A stretch of DNA of 64,000 nucleotides from Klebsormidium nitens (Eukaryota > Streptophyta > Klebsormidiophyceae > Klebsormidiales > Klebsormidiaceae). Made by a program: the position numbers and the translations under genes. Shown in pieces: positions 1-11,692 of this stretch; within the stretch, counting starts at the first letter, position 1; every line of letters starts with the position of its first letter. The DNA lies in the NCBI GenBank assembly GCA_000708835.1, contig DF237167.1:62001-126000 (forward strand), written 5' to 3'. The notes beneath the pieces are model-generated. The model did not search any database. It saw nothing but the letters and a program-made list of their open reading frames with translations, and was not told where the DNA came from.

Positions 1-1184
1 AACCCCTTGCTTAGTAAAGTTACTGGTATGCGTACCCTTGTTAGCGGTCGATCCAGGCTCTATAGCTACAGCCTACCAGTAGGTAGTGTGGTACAGATTT
101 TAGAACTGGACCACTGGACGGTACGTATTGGTGGAGAATCTGAAGGCTGAAGGGTAACGGTGCCGTACTTACGTACACTGTAGAGTACTCTTTGTACGTA
201 CCTTTTTATTTCCTAGAGAAGACTCGAGAGTCGAACGTACACCGTCCCCTACGCTTGGCTGAGCTCACTGGCAGCAAATGCGAAAAAGCACACGTCAACA
301 CGTGTCCCATACCACTTGTACACTTGCTCTTCATCGGCCCGGTGGAACCAGAAAATGGGCATGTGATTGGCATCGGCATCCTCGATATGTTGGGGCCAGG
401 AATCTAGCATTTGGCTAAGATTGTTTGAAGATCGAACAGGAAGGAATACGGCATATTGCAATTTACTGTACAAAATAAAGTCCCCTACAAGGGGCCCTCA
501 ACGGCTGTACGGTGCCAGGACCACTGAATGCGGGCCCCAAATGCGGTCCCTTGGGTGGAACACCCAAATTGACTAGTGGTCAAAGCCGACCCATTCCATC
601 GGTCTAAACCGGGAAAACCCAAATTCTTTAAATGTTAAGGACGATCAGCAGACACAATTAACGCGCGGACCTTCAGCGTGCGCCAAATTGACCACAATCT
701 AGAAAAAGTCGTGTAGCAGAACCATTTTCCTCCCGGCCTTGAGTGACGCTACATTCGACCCTACTCATTCAGTTGCGGTATTGGTCCGCAATGATGGCGC
801 TCCATAATGATGTAATACTCACAGATAGAGCATCCTATAAAGGACCTCGTCCGCCGCTCAGACCTATCGGATACGGGCAAGCACGATCTCCGTTATGGAT
901 TTTCCGTGTGAGGGATAAAGAGCAGTACATGACAAGCTGCATGGTGAAAGCTCCGCGGGGCGGCTACTCATCGAAGCTCAGACTTGCAGCAATTGACTGT
1001 ACGTTGTTTCATAGCATAGGCACATGAAATCAAACAGCTAGGGGGCAGGCTCCAAACTGCAGTACGCTTCTCCACCTTGAATTCAGGCTGCTTTTCTGAG
1101 ACATCTAGAAATTGTCTTGATAAACTGAGGGCATCGACCCTTCGCTTACAACCACCAAAGGAGTGATCCTCGATGTGTCATCGC
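1..1184. other. Intergenic, no gene recognised
   Basis: Only short unconvincing reading frames are present. The sequence is the downstream flank of the minus-strand glycosyltransferase gene that ends at 1185. I see no RNA gene or clear repeat. Confidence 0.5.
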
Positions 1185-4100
1185 TCATGCAGTCGATGGG
1201 TGCCACATGTCCAATCTTTCCAACCCCTTCCTCTTCTCTTCGGAGCCAGCCAGGTAATTAGCGTGGACCCAAAACATTTTGCCTTTATTCTTACTGAACC
1301 ACTCCTCCTTCATTCCGTACGCCCCACTGGGGAACCGAACCCTCGGCAGAAGCTGCACCGCAACCCCCCTGCCCGCCAAGATCTCCGGCGAGTTCGTCAC
1401 TTTGTTAAGGCTGACTTGGTCGTTCCCGTGGACCCTGCCGTTCTCCGTCTGGTTGTGTATCGCTTCTATCCACGTGTCGACGAATGTAATCCCGACCTGC
1501 GTAGGTTTCACGTGCATGAAACACGTGCACACATTCAGGCCCACAGTGTCCTTCCCGAGCTGCCGGGAGCCCTCCATGTCGCCCTCGGTGCTCGAGCCGT
1601 CGTCCGTCACGCTGACGTCATATGCTGAGGTCAGGATCTGGTGCGGGTCGCGCAGCCAGACGGTGTCGATGTCGCTGTAAATGACACTGAAGCCCATTCC
1701 GAGCAGGTCGCGCATGTGGTACGCGCGCAGCACCGTGAGGTCGTTGAAGGACTGCGAGCCAAAGGCGGCGAAGTCGTCGGAGAATTTGTCGGACTGCGCC
1801 TCGGATTGGAGGAGAATCGCATGGCCTGGCCAGTGCGCTTCCACGAAGTCGAACGTGGGCTGATCGATAGTGAATGCGATGACGCGGCTCGCCAAACCCA
1901 GGCGTTCCAGGCTCCCGACCCAGTTGCTGCACGAAAGAAAAGCGGGGGTTCTGTTGCAGCCGCGTAGGCATCCAGCTTAGGATTGTCTGCATAACACCAC
2001 TGTTGTGAAGAGGTTGATACTCCTTGCAGTTTCCTGTTTTGGTCCTCCAGAATTCTGTACAGTTTCTCAAAGTTTCTTGTAGTGACAGCTCAAGGCAGGT
2101 GAATGAGGCAGCGTTCTGTTCTTCCCAAGCGTTTGTGGCCCTTTTTGATATGAATCAAAGCGTGTTTCCGTGTCGTAGATCGTCATCGCTTTCGAGATTC
2201 TTTTGTGGCTGCATGAAACTTCAGCATCTTTGACGGCGTCAGTCTCCTCTTCATTGTCACTTTCCTCCGTCCACAAACCCAATTCGAAGTTTTCGGTTTT
2301 GTTCGCAACCTTCCTAACAGCATGAATTGAAAGCGCGAACCTTCCTAACAGCATGAATTGAAAGCTGAGCCCGGATGACTGAGATTTGAAGAAGTCTTTT
2401 CAGGTCACAGTCGCTGCATTTTCAAGGCAGCCTTTCGAAAAAAGAAGCAAACGTCAACAGATTGAAGGCAGCCTTTCGTAAAAAGAAGCAAACGTCGACA
2501 GATACCCCGTCGCCTTTGGCAGCCCCTTCGCAGAGCGGTCGACTTGAAGAATGGAATACCCGGGCGTGGCAAAAGGCCCGCTGCAGTCCGCTGCGGTAGG
2601 AACCTGGCAGCTAATCTCCGCACTACCTTGCATACAAAATGCATAGACGGTGCAACGGTGTTTGGATCTTTGGTCAAGGCTCAAGAAGCTTTTAAACTAG
2701 AGGCGATCAGTCCCACCTGTAAAAGTCATAGTATCCTTTGTTGACAGTGCATATGATGACGGTAGAGTTGACGGCAACGGACGTGGCGAGTTCCCGCAGC
2801 TTTTTCCTCTCCCGCTCTGCGTGGTCCGTGTCCGCTCCCGGGGCCTCTTTGGAGGGTTCAGAAGCGCTCGGTTCCGGAGCCTCTGTCAGGAAGTGCGACT
2901 CCGTGACCGAGTCGTCTTGCAAGACGTGCTCCACGTCGTTCCACCTCCGCTGCGGTTCCGCCAGTCCGTTGCAGAATTCCTCGACGGCAGCTCGGGGCAG
3001 GTCGCCGGCGGGCGTGAGGGGGATCCCCTTCTCCAGGAAGCTGTTCCGCCGGTGCTGCGCGTGCGGCGACGCCCACTCGTGCTCGAAGAAGTTGTACGGC
3101 AGCAGTGACGTCAGCGCGCACTGGCCCGGCTGGTCCTTGCACGAGAGGGGCCCCGTGAAGGAGCTCCAGGACCCGGCACTGTCGAGGTACGGGACCCCGT
3201 TCTTGAGATGCTTCGCGGAGAAGCTGCAGTAGAATTTGAACGCCCCGGCCGGCGAGGCACCCCGACCGGCGGTGGTGCCCACGTGGCCCAGCAAGCCGCC
3301 GCGCTCGTCGTGCCCGGTTGTGACGAAAGTTGCGTTGACCGGCGTCGGTTCTCCGAGCCCTGCCCGAAAGCAAATCCAATTGCAGTCAAAACGGGTTTGA
3401 CAATTAATTGATGGCCCAAACACCGTCGCCCACGTACGCTGGTAAAATCGGATGCGCACTCAGATGTTGTCAGGATGCTCTTATGTTCTCCTGCAACCTT
3501 TTTTTCAAACGTCGTCAGCCACGCAAAGCATTCTTTGTCCAACAACAAGCTTGGTGCTTCTCCTCGCCAAGCACTTCCTCTGTCGAGGTTGTTTGTGCAT
3601 CAAAGCCGACTTGCCCAAATTGCGGTCTTTGGAAGGAGAGCTTTGCCTGGAGAATCCAACAAAACATGTTGGCAGAAAAGTGGGCGCACACAAATTGAGC
3701 CAACTCGATCCACGAACTTCAGTCTAGTGTTAAGAAATACTAGGTTCCTGTTTTCATGATACTTCAAGGCCCTACCGGGAGTCCAACAAACGGAGCGGTC
3801 GTGTAAGGACTTCCAGGGCTGACTATGAAAGGATTTCTCTCCAGGACATGAGCGAAGGCAGCTCAGCAGTCGGACACGTGTGGCTGGAGGGTACGATTCA
3901 TGGATGCATACTCTTCGGCCCAACAAATATACAGTTGAACAGGGAACCTGACAACTCCGCCCTTTACCAACGCCCGCCAAACACATGGTCTCTGAAAAGC
4001 ACATTGGTGGCACTAACCATAAGATTTCGATGCAGCAAAAGCTGCTGCCAGGTGGCCGAACGTCGTGGCGACACGTGTTGGCGACACAGAGATGAATGCG

Positions 4101-7100
4101 TGAGAGGTTTCCGCGGCAAGGAAGAAGTCTACCACGGCCGCCCATCGAGGGTCTTTGCCCCAGTCGGAGGCCAAGTGATCTTCCTGAATCGGAAGTCGTT
4201 CCTCTTCGGGGTGGTGGATCTTGTAGAGTGTCGCATTGAAACGGATCACCTGACAATTGGAACACCTGGGTTTGTAAAATCATGCGTGTCTGTTAAGGCG
4301 TCTCAAAGTCCGCGTTGAGATCATAACGTTTGATTCGAAGGTCCTGTAACACAGAACGTATCTTTCAAGGATCCAAGACCGATCTCAGTTGAGAATGCGT
4401 GGACACACAAATCTTCTCGTTAGGTTCCTGAGTTCACGCCTGTAAGAAGCAAAGCGCAATGCTTTCTGTATTCTTCGCTTCTTCAAAAGGCTGGGCGACT
4501 CCTTTGCGTACACATCACTGAACGGAGAGAATGATCATTGACACTCGGAACAAAATAACCCTTGCCGCATTCACTCCCTAGAGCCCTACCTTTGCAATTC
4601 CTTGAAGCGATCGAGCGAACTTCAATCCGGCTGATGGCGTGTCGGTGACGAGCAGAACGGTTGGCAAAGTGGTGGTTCCATCTGTGAGCGGAGCAAATAT
4701 AGTGCTGAAAATGGTCGAGACTCGGAGGCCAAGAACTCAATCAATACAAGCAGAGGCCTGTATGCATGTTCCCGATCTCTTGGATGTGCAACTACGACTC
4801 TGATGCTCTTCAAACAAGGAGGGCCGTCGGAAATGATGACGACGAGAAATCTTTGCCAGCATTCTGAGCCAGGTACGGTGTGTCTCACTCCGGACTAAGT
4901 TTGTAACCAGTCTCTCACCAGTTTGACCCGCTTGCTGTAGTGCGTTCCGCGTGCAAACCGTCGCTTGCGCAACGGTGTCGGGGCAATCAAGCTGCATCAT
5001 CCGCATGTGTACGGACACGACAGGAGCGCCGTCCTTCAGAACCCTCGAGACGGCACGAGCTATAACCGGACGGGGGCTTATGAGCGCCCGCAGCGCTTCG
5101 CCTAGCAGGTTCGGCCGTGTATGGGGTAGCATGGGTTCTCCAAATAGTTCCGCTGCTTTCCTTCGAATATGCGGGTGCCTGCAAAATTAGCGCAGTTAGT
5201 CTCAAGGTCCACGTGTCTTCCTCTCCATGGTCGCTCCTAATGGAAGCCAGCTCGGCCGGAAAGTGGAATTGATAAAGAAAGGAGTCCCGCTGAAAGCAGA
5301 CCTGCGCGTCGACGCGAATCCAACGGTTTTTGTCAGACGCCTTTCGGCTAGGTAAGCAAAGGGATCGTGTCCCACAGGAGCATCCGCCATCAGGCATTTC
5401 GGGTGCCTTGTAAACCTAAGGGCTTCTTTTTGGTGCACCAGTCATGAATTCCAAAGTGCGTCGTGAGTTTTGTTGCTTACGTTTTAGCACTTCAGATTTG
5501 GCTCCAGTATCAAGCTTGTCTAGCTGCCCAGTCTTCAACCAGCTCAGCTGTGAGAGGTCTGAGAAGAACAAATTTGGCATGCGAGACGTTTTGGTTGGGG
5601 CAGAATAAACCAACACATGCAGTCATTCGGAAGTGCACTAAAAGCTTGTTTTCGTGCCGTGCTAATTTGGTAAAAAGCAACAACAATCTCATTCAAGGTC
5701 TCTACAGCTCTCAGTTGATTGGGACTTCGCAATTCTCAGGTTGGCTCTGCAGCCGTTCAGAAATGCTGATTATCATTGAGACGTACGTGTGGGCTCTTCT
5801 ACCACTTTACTGCTGATAGAACGTGTCCGAGTCGCCACCCAACTGGAGGATCTCGCATACAAGCTGACGGTCCTGCTGCCGTCCAAAGACACCCCCCTGA
5901 ACCAGTCCTCTTGGAGAAGAAATTCAAACCCGGCCTGTTGGCATCTCCCGCTTTTTCACGAAACGACCCTAGCTGCGTTCACGGACGACTGCTTAACCGT
6001 CTCGGTTAAAAAGGAGAAGCTTTTCGGGGAGATATTTCGAAAACCTGCCGCCGGTGCAAGGCTGTAAACGAAACTCACCGACTTCGAGTGATCAGAGCCA
6101 GGTTGCCCATGTCACCCAAGTCGGTCACTTGAATCAGCGGCACGTCCCACTTCGTCAGATCGTCGCACATAAAGGAGACCTGCGCAGTGTGTGCGTGCAC
6201 GTCTCCGGCCATGTTGCGCAGCTGCCGGACAACTAGAGGGCGGCCGAATTTGGAGGCACACCCGTTGGTCGCCCACAGCTGCTTCAGGCGGTCCATGCTG
6301 AACAGACGCGCGTTGAACTCGATGAATGCCTCCGCTGAGCGGCCGCCGTACGTGCCGTCTGCCGTTTCGAGCTCACCCTTGTAGTCTGGCTGAGAGGACC
6401 TACGTATACGTGAAGAAAAAGGTCATAGTTCAGATTGAGTTGGCGCTTGTGCTCGTTCTGCTTGCGTTGGAAAAAGCATGAGACGACTCCATTGATGGAA
6501 GTCACATCTCTAGGGTTGGGTATTCGTGCCTAAAAATCGACGGCTTCTGGTTAAGAACAGGAAGGCACCCCACACTCCATCAGTGGTTTATTTGAGACTG
6601 CATCAGGAGAGCAGAAAGAACTGAATCTGCTCTGCCTTTGTTCGCTTCGAGGAGCAAAAGCCCCTGCATAGAGCGAGAGCAACGACTACAAGAGTGCCAG
6701 CAGTACGAGAGGTGCAGCAGAGCAGATTCAGGAGACGCTAAATTGTAGTACGACAGCCTCGAGTAGCTGAGTGCCTGTAGACACTAGCGGAGACGAAAGG
6801 CTCACAGCAGGAAGAAATTTACTTGCGATCAAAGCTCCCCTGCAACTGCCCAATAAGCATGACAACTTAAGTCTATCTGAATCTCTGCAGGGCACGTTCA
6901 TCTTACCTCTCTTCACCCCATATGACGGTTCGATTCAAAATCATCCCTAGGATGAGGGGCCCGATTCCACCTTCGTAGAACCCGTTTCCAAGGCCATTCT
7001 TTAGGTGGTTGCTATGGCCAAAGACAAACTTGTGCTGGCAGAACTCCCGCGGTTCTAGCTTGGCTATCTTGTCGGCGGCTGCACAGATCGGAAATGGGTA

Positions 7101-8731
7101 TGCTAAAGTTCCCCAGTAGCAGCTTGGATTCGGAGGACAGCTGCGCACGATGGTTTCCGGCTGGAAAGGATCAGAAAGAGTGTTCATGTACATGCGATAC
7201 TCGAGTTGAAATTGTTTCGCGACTGCTAAGCAGCTAGGTTGACTGGTGCCTTTGTGAACTTTGTACAGAAGGTCAATCGTAGCTCAGTCGTTTTGCAGCA
7301 TAACAAGCACGCGACGCACTTATGCCTGGCCAGTCCGCGGCTGTGCACAAACCGGGACACATGTGAAGCCATTTCGATGACAATGGATCACTTTGGAGAT
7401 CTGGGTTACTTTTGGTCTCCTCCTTGGAAAGTCAAGACAGCTGCAGACTCCCAATGGCTTCGTGCTTGCAATAAGCTTCATGGAGAAAGCAGACACCACC
7501 GCGACGTCACTCAGAAGTTTGGGAATAACAATGATGAACGTGCTCCAATCTGCTTTGGTGCGGTTGAGTTTGTAGATGCATTGGGCCTGGCTTACCCCAG
7601 CTCCTCTGTGCAGGTTTGCAAACGAGCACCTATGAGGATGTATAATGCCGAAGCTTACCATGGAGGTCCAGGAAAGTTTCGATCCGGCTCCGAACGCCGA
7701 GGCTTGGGCAACGGACATCAGCTGTCATGCTTGCGCCCATTTCCTCCGCTGTTGCACATGTGTGCAACGTGTTTGGGGCTGAAGAGTTGCCTGCAATAGC
7801 TGCCAAGCGCGCCTCCTTGCGGCGCACCATGGCATCATTCAGACTCGCCCACTGATCCTCGGGGAGACCCTTGTTGAACAAGTCTCCCGGGCAACCCTCA
7901 AATTCTGCAACCTTCTCCCCTGAGTGAAAAGCCTGGAGACGCCGCCCGTTGAAAGAGGGCTGCTTCACGCTGCCAGGGTCAGCTGTGCACCGCTGACCAG
8001 CGGTTGAGACGTGGACCAACCTCCCCGGATGAAGAGCTGGACAGAAAGAAGTGCCAGTTACGAACTTTCTGGGTTCAGTTGACGCAACTGACCATCACCT
8101 TCGCCGACACTGGTGTGTGCTTGATGCAGACTTGTCAGATGTGACCGGCAGCAGAATGCGGGAGCGGAGTATTTTCTGCTGTTTTTAAGGAAGGGATTGT
8201 CCAACTCACACATTGGGTGTCCTTCTGCAACCTCAGAAAGAACTCAGACAGTATTGAGCAGCTTGTTGACGCTTGCTGATAACGTGACAATCTCGTTTGC
8301 AAGGTCTACTGTTCATAGCTGTGAATGTACAATCGCCTTTCAAAACTTTCAGCAGAGTCGTTAACAGTGGCGTCTGTCTACTTGAATCTGACTCCAGCTC
8401 TCATGAAGCAGAGATTGGCGTTGCTGCTCGTGTAAGTCGCTCTCGATATCTTATCTGGATGATTCCACCTCCTCTACCATTTGAAACACATTGAGGGATG
8501 CGGGATTTGCGCGATTGAGCTGGACTTACCAAGACAAACGCACAGAACCAGAAGAAAGGCAACTCCCATCGGGAAGTGGTGGCGGGGGCTGCAAACCCAT
8601 CCTGTGGCCCAGGCCCCAGCCTTACCAAGGTTGCGAGGGAACGCCCTCTTAGGACCGCCCTTACAACTGGCAGACCTGCCGCCAGCAGAGACTACCGCTT
8701 CCAATAGGCGCGTATCATCGACATCCATCAT
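1185..8731 (-). CDS. Two-domain Golgi glycosyltransferase: fucosyltransferase-like domain fused to GT77 domain
   Basis: Nine exons join in phase: 8731-8530, 8036-7659, 7222-6907, 6399-6079, 5178-4919, 4681-4590, 4249-4018, 3359-2717 and 1926-1185, giving 1061 codons plus stop. Residues about 50-68 form a single hydrophobic segment after a basic N-terminus, as in type II Golgi enzymes. Residues about 250-600 resemble GT-B fucosyltransferases: GLGN at 270-273 followed by NRT at 290-292, a VHMR motif near 462 like the HxR motif of that superfamily, and a VTDTPSA strand near 504. Residues about 800-1061 are a GT77 (Nucleotid_trans) domain with the metal-binding DID at 900-902 in YSDIDTVWLRDP. Known GT77 members include RGXT, which puts xylose on fucose, and Dictyostelium AgtA, which puts galactose on fucose, so the two halves could act in sequence; this is inference. 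Intron 4 (900 bp) could hide a further exon. The GT77 call is firm; the fucosyltransferase call rests on motifs only. Confidence 0.8.
2305..2503. repeat. Two small tandem duplications in an intron
   Basis: Inside the last intron of the two-domain glycosyltransferase gene, a unit of about 30 bp containing CTTCCTAACAGCATGAATTG occurs twice in a row (2305-2365). A second unit of about 40 bp containing GGCAGCCTTTCG occurs twice in a row (2424-2503). Neither copies an exon that I can identify. Confidence 0.8.
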
Positions 8732-11692
8732 CGCTGCTCACAGCTTCTACGAAGCTCAGATCCCGTGGCCAATCCTCAGAGCGGGCTCACCAACTATTGG
8801 GGGTCAGCTCCAGCTCTCTCATTTGCGCTCACATCTCCCGCTCTGAAAGCTCAAATCACGCAAGGATGAAGATTCAATCACCCTGTAAGGTCAGCTGAAG
8901 GCGTAAGCGTGGATTGGTTTGCAGCCCACTAGACATTTAGCAAAGCCTGCAATCTTTTAGGCAGAGTGTCATGGCTGCGTAACGTGATCAGTCTCAGTGC
9001 GGCAGCAGGAGCTAGTCTGTGCAGGATGTCCTGGTTCGGTGTCGCGTCGGGCTCCCCGGCGCTCATTTGACAAAAGCCGATTCAGGACTGAGCACTTCAA
9101 ATTGGGTAGGTGATACATATCAAGCGTCTTGACTCTTGACAAGTCCTCTAGACCGCTCATGATAAGGTGTGCCGGTACACTCCATTTTTCAGGACAATTT
9201 CAGGTGATTTCACCGCATGATATGCCCGATGCTGTGCACGTGACGTTGCTGTGATGGCTGTACGAGCTCGATTGGGCCAGATGGGCTGGCACCTATTAAC
9301 TCAAAACATTCGGGTGTCTGTGTAACACTACCGTACCGAACCTGAGCAAGACCTTAGCAAAGCTGACACCGACAGTGACCGGACCTGCGTCGTTCTCCAA
9401 CCTGCTCGAGCATGATNNNNNNNNNNNNNNNNNNNNNNNNNNNNNNNNNNNNNNNNNNNNNNNNNNNNNNNNNNNNNNNNNNNNNNNNNNNNNNNNNNNN
9501 NNNNNNNNNNNNNNNNNNNNNNNNNNNNNNNNNNNNNNNNNNNNNNNNNNNNNNNNNNNNNNNNNNNNNNNNNNNNNNNNNNNNNNNNNNNNNNNNNNNN
9601 NNNNNNNNNNNNNNNNNNNNNNNNNNNNNNNNNNNNNNNNNNNNNNNNNNNNNNNNNNNNNNNNNNNNNNNNNNNNNNNNNNNNNNNNNNNNNNNNNNNN
9701 NNNNNNNNNNNNNNNNNNNNNNNNNNNNNNNNNNNNNNNNNNNNNTTCTGGTGAATGATTCACCAGAACCCGGAAATACATTATCTGACGGTCACAAATG
9801 CCCAAACATACTATGGCCTGTGGCGCGCGCACAATTGGATATGTTGGGGGCTTCCGTTGATATTATCGGCCGGCACTGCAGAAGTACTTAGTGCGTCGAC
9901 GAACCGGGCAAGACGACCATGCAGTCTATTAACGGCCGGAATCTAGGTACTACGGTAGGTAGGTACCTAATTAATCAGCCTGGCGTACACATGGGGGTTC
10001 AATGCCGCCAAGACGGTTCTGCGGTTCCGACGACTGAGTGGAGCTTGCGCCGTTGATGTATGATTGAACGGAACGACAACTTACGCGCGCGCGAGAAAGT
10101 GGTTGTGTGGATCACCTCGACTCGGAGAGCTCCCGAACTTTCTTGTATTACGTTCGATCATTCTCGTCGCGGAACTTAATCGTTCTGTCGTACTAGCACT
10201 TCTGCAGGTTTAGTGTACGTCATTGGCGACCATTGAACCCTTCAGACTCCTAGAAGGTTCTGCAACAGTCAAAACAGTGAAGACCTCGGCCAATACCGGT
10301 GGCTAGGTACATGAGGCTCAGTAGCTAGGGTACGTTTGGACTGGTAAGCAAGCTGGATAAGCTGGTAGTACAGTGGGGATACAGTAGAACAGGAAAATCC
10401 TGAAAATCAGCGAAGACGCGGTCAATTTCAGAAGAATATTGATCGCCATCACGTGCACTGCGCATGCAGAAAGCATGCTCAGGATAATCAGGATCGATGA
10501 TATGGAAACTAAGTTGGATTGTCATCCCTCGTAGTACCGGATGCACGAGTGATCGGTTCGTCACTGGTACTACGTAGTATACTGCCAGTACTGGTACTAC
10601 TTTGCTTAGTAGGCGGCCGCCGCCGGCAGCCTGCATGCCGTCTGCAGCAACCTCGGATCTCTTAGTGCTGCCAGTAGGCATTCTAGTACCTTTCTAGATC
10701 GTTACGGATGCATTGTCAGCTTGGCATGCGCCAAATGTCCGGCAATTTGGGATAGTCCAGATACGTACTTAGGCTCAGATCCTGCAGATCCAAGCCCGAC
10801 GGAATCAGGGAGGAATTCTGACCTTTCGAGCTCCAATTGTCTTTCAGGGAGTGATGCATGTGCTCAGTAGCGACATTCAGGATATCAGTAAGGAGATAAT
10901 ATGTGACAAAGATTTGGCCAGTTGCGCCAGTTCAATACTGCGGCATTGGGTGCGAGTGAAGCTTTTCCAAGACTCTATTCGGGCTCTGTTTATCGTGATC
11001 ATGCTAGTGCGAGTGAGTAGGATTGGCGCTGGCAAACGGGAGACTGCAGAGCCGCCTGCATTCAGACGCATTGCACTGACTGGCGGCACATGCCAAGAGA
11101 CCGGTAGTTTGGGCACTGAGGGCCCTCTTGCATGAGTCTTTCAAGGCTCCATGTCAGAAACGCCAACTCCAATCAGAGCAAGTGCTAGCTACATGCAGAG
11201 TGGAACCAATTCTACTGTGGAAGATTTGCACTCCTAAGCTATAAACCTGCCTTTCCGTAGCATACGCCACAAGCCACTGCTACTTGAGAACCTAAGAGGT
11301 GAAATTTGATTACTGTGTGACTTCACTGCAGAGCCTCTGCAAGGCACCCTTCGGTTCAAGCGCTCCTAACAATATCTGGATGGCAGTCGCTTATGCAGGC
11401 TGAGTTTCCTAGGCGCCCTCGCTAGTCACAGCGAGGATCTATCCCTCCCAAAATAGTGCACCTGAATACGTATCTCGCAGCTGCTCAAATCATATTCAAC
11501 TTATGAACCATCTGAGAAGCAGACAATCAAACGTTTCGTGGGAAATTGATTAGGGCGTTCAAAGCTGCATTTATGATACCAATTTAGTAGCGCCAACGCC
11601 GCCCAACCCACGATGTGGGCTGCTTTGAGTTTATAAGCTCAGGACGGACCTTTGTCATCAGCCTGCCAAAACCTCTCTACTTTGGGTTCCCA
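8732..11692. other. Intergenic region with assembly gap
   Basis: Divergent promoter region between the minus-strand glycosyltransferase and the plus-strand kelch gene. It includes the run of N at 9417-9745. Around 10560-10610 the DNA is rich in short GTAC palindromes. Reading frames reported across the gap are artefacts of the N run. I see no supported gene. Confidence 0.5.
9417..9745. other. Assembly gap (329 N)
   Basis: An unbroken run of N. A feature could be hidden here, so the flanks 9297-9416 and 9746-9950 should be read with care. Confidence 1.

Noticed and set aside
4622-4888. Minus-strand frame that could extend the glycosyltransferase between 4863 and 4700
   Set aside because: Its acceptor phase would fit, but it has no matching donor, and skipping from 4919 to 4681 gives the better protein and correct phase.
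5776-6067. Open frames on both strands within intron 4 of the two-domain glycosyltransferase
   Set aside because: The minus-strand frames do not fit phase 2 on both sides; direct joining of 6079 to 5178 keeps the frame.
9296-9891. Long frames across 9417-9745
   Set aside because: They consist mainly of the N gap.
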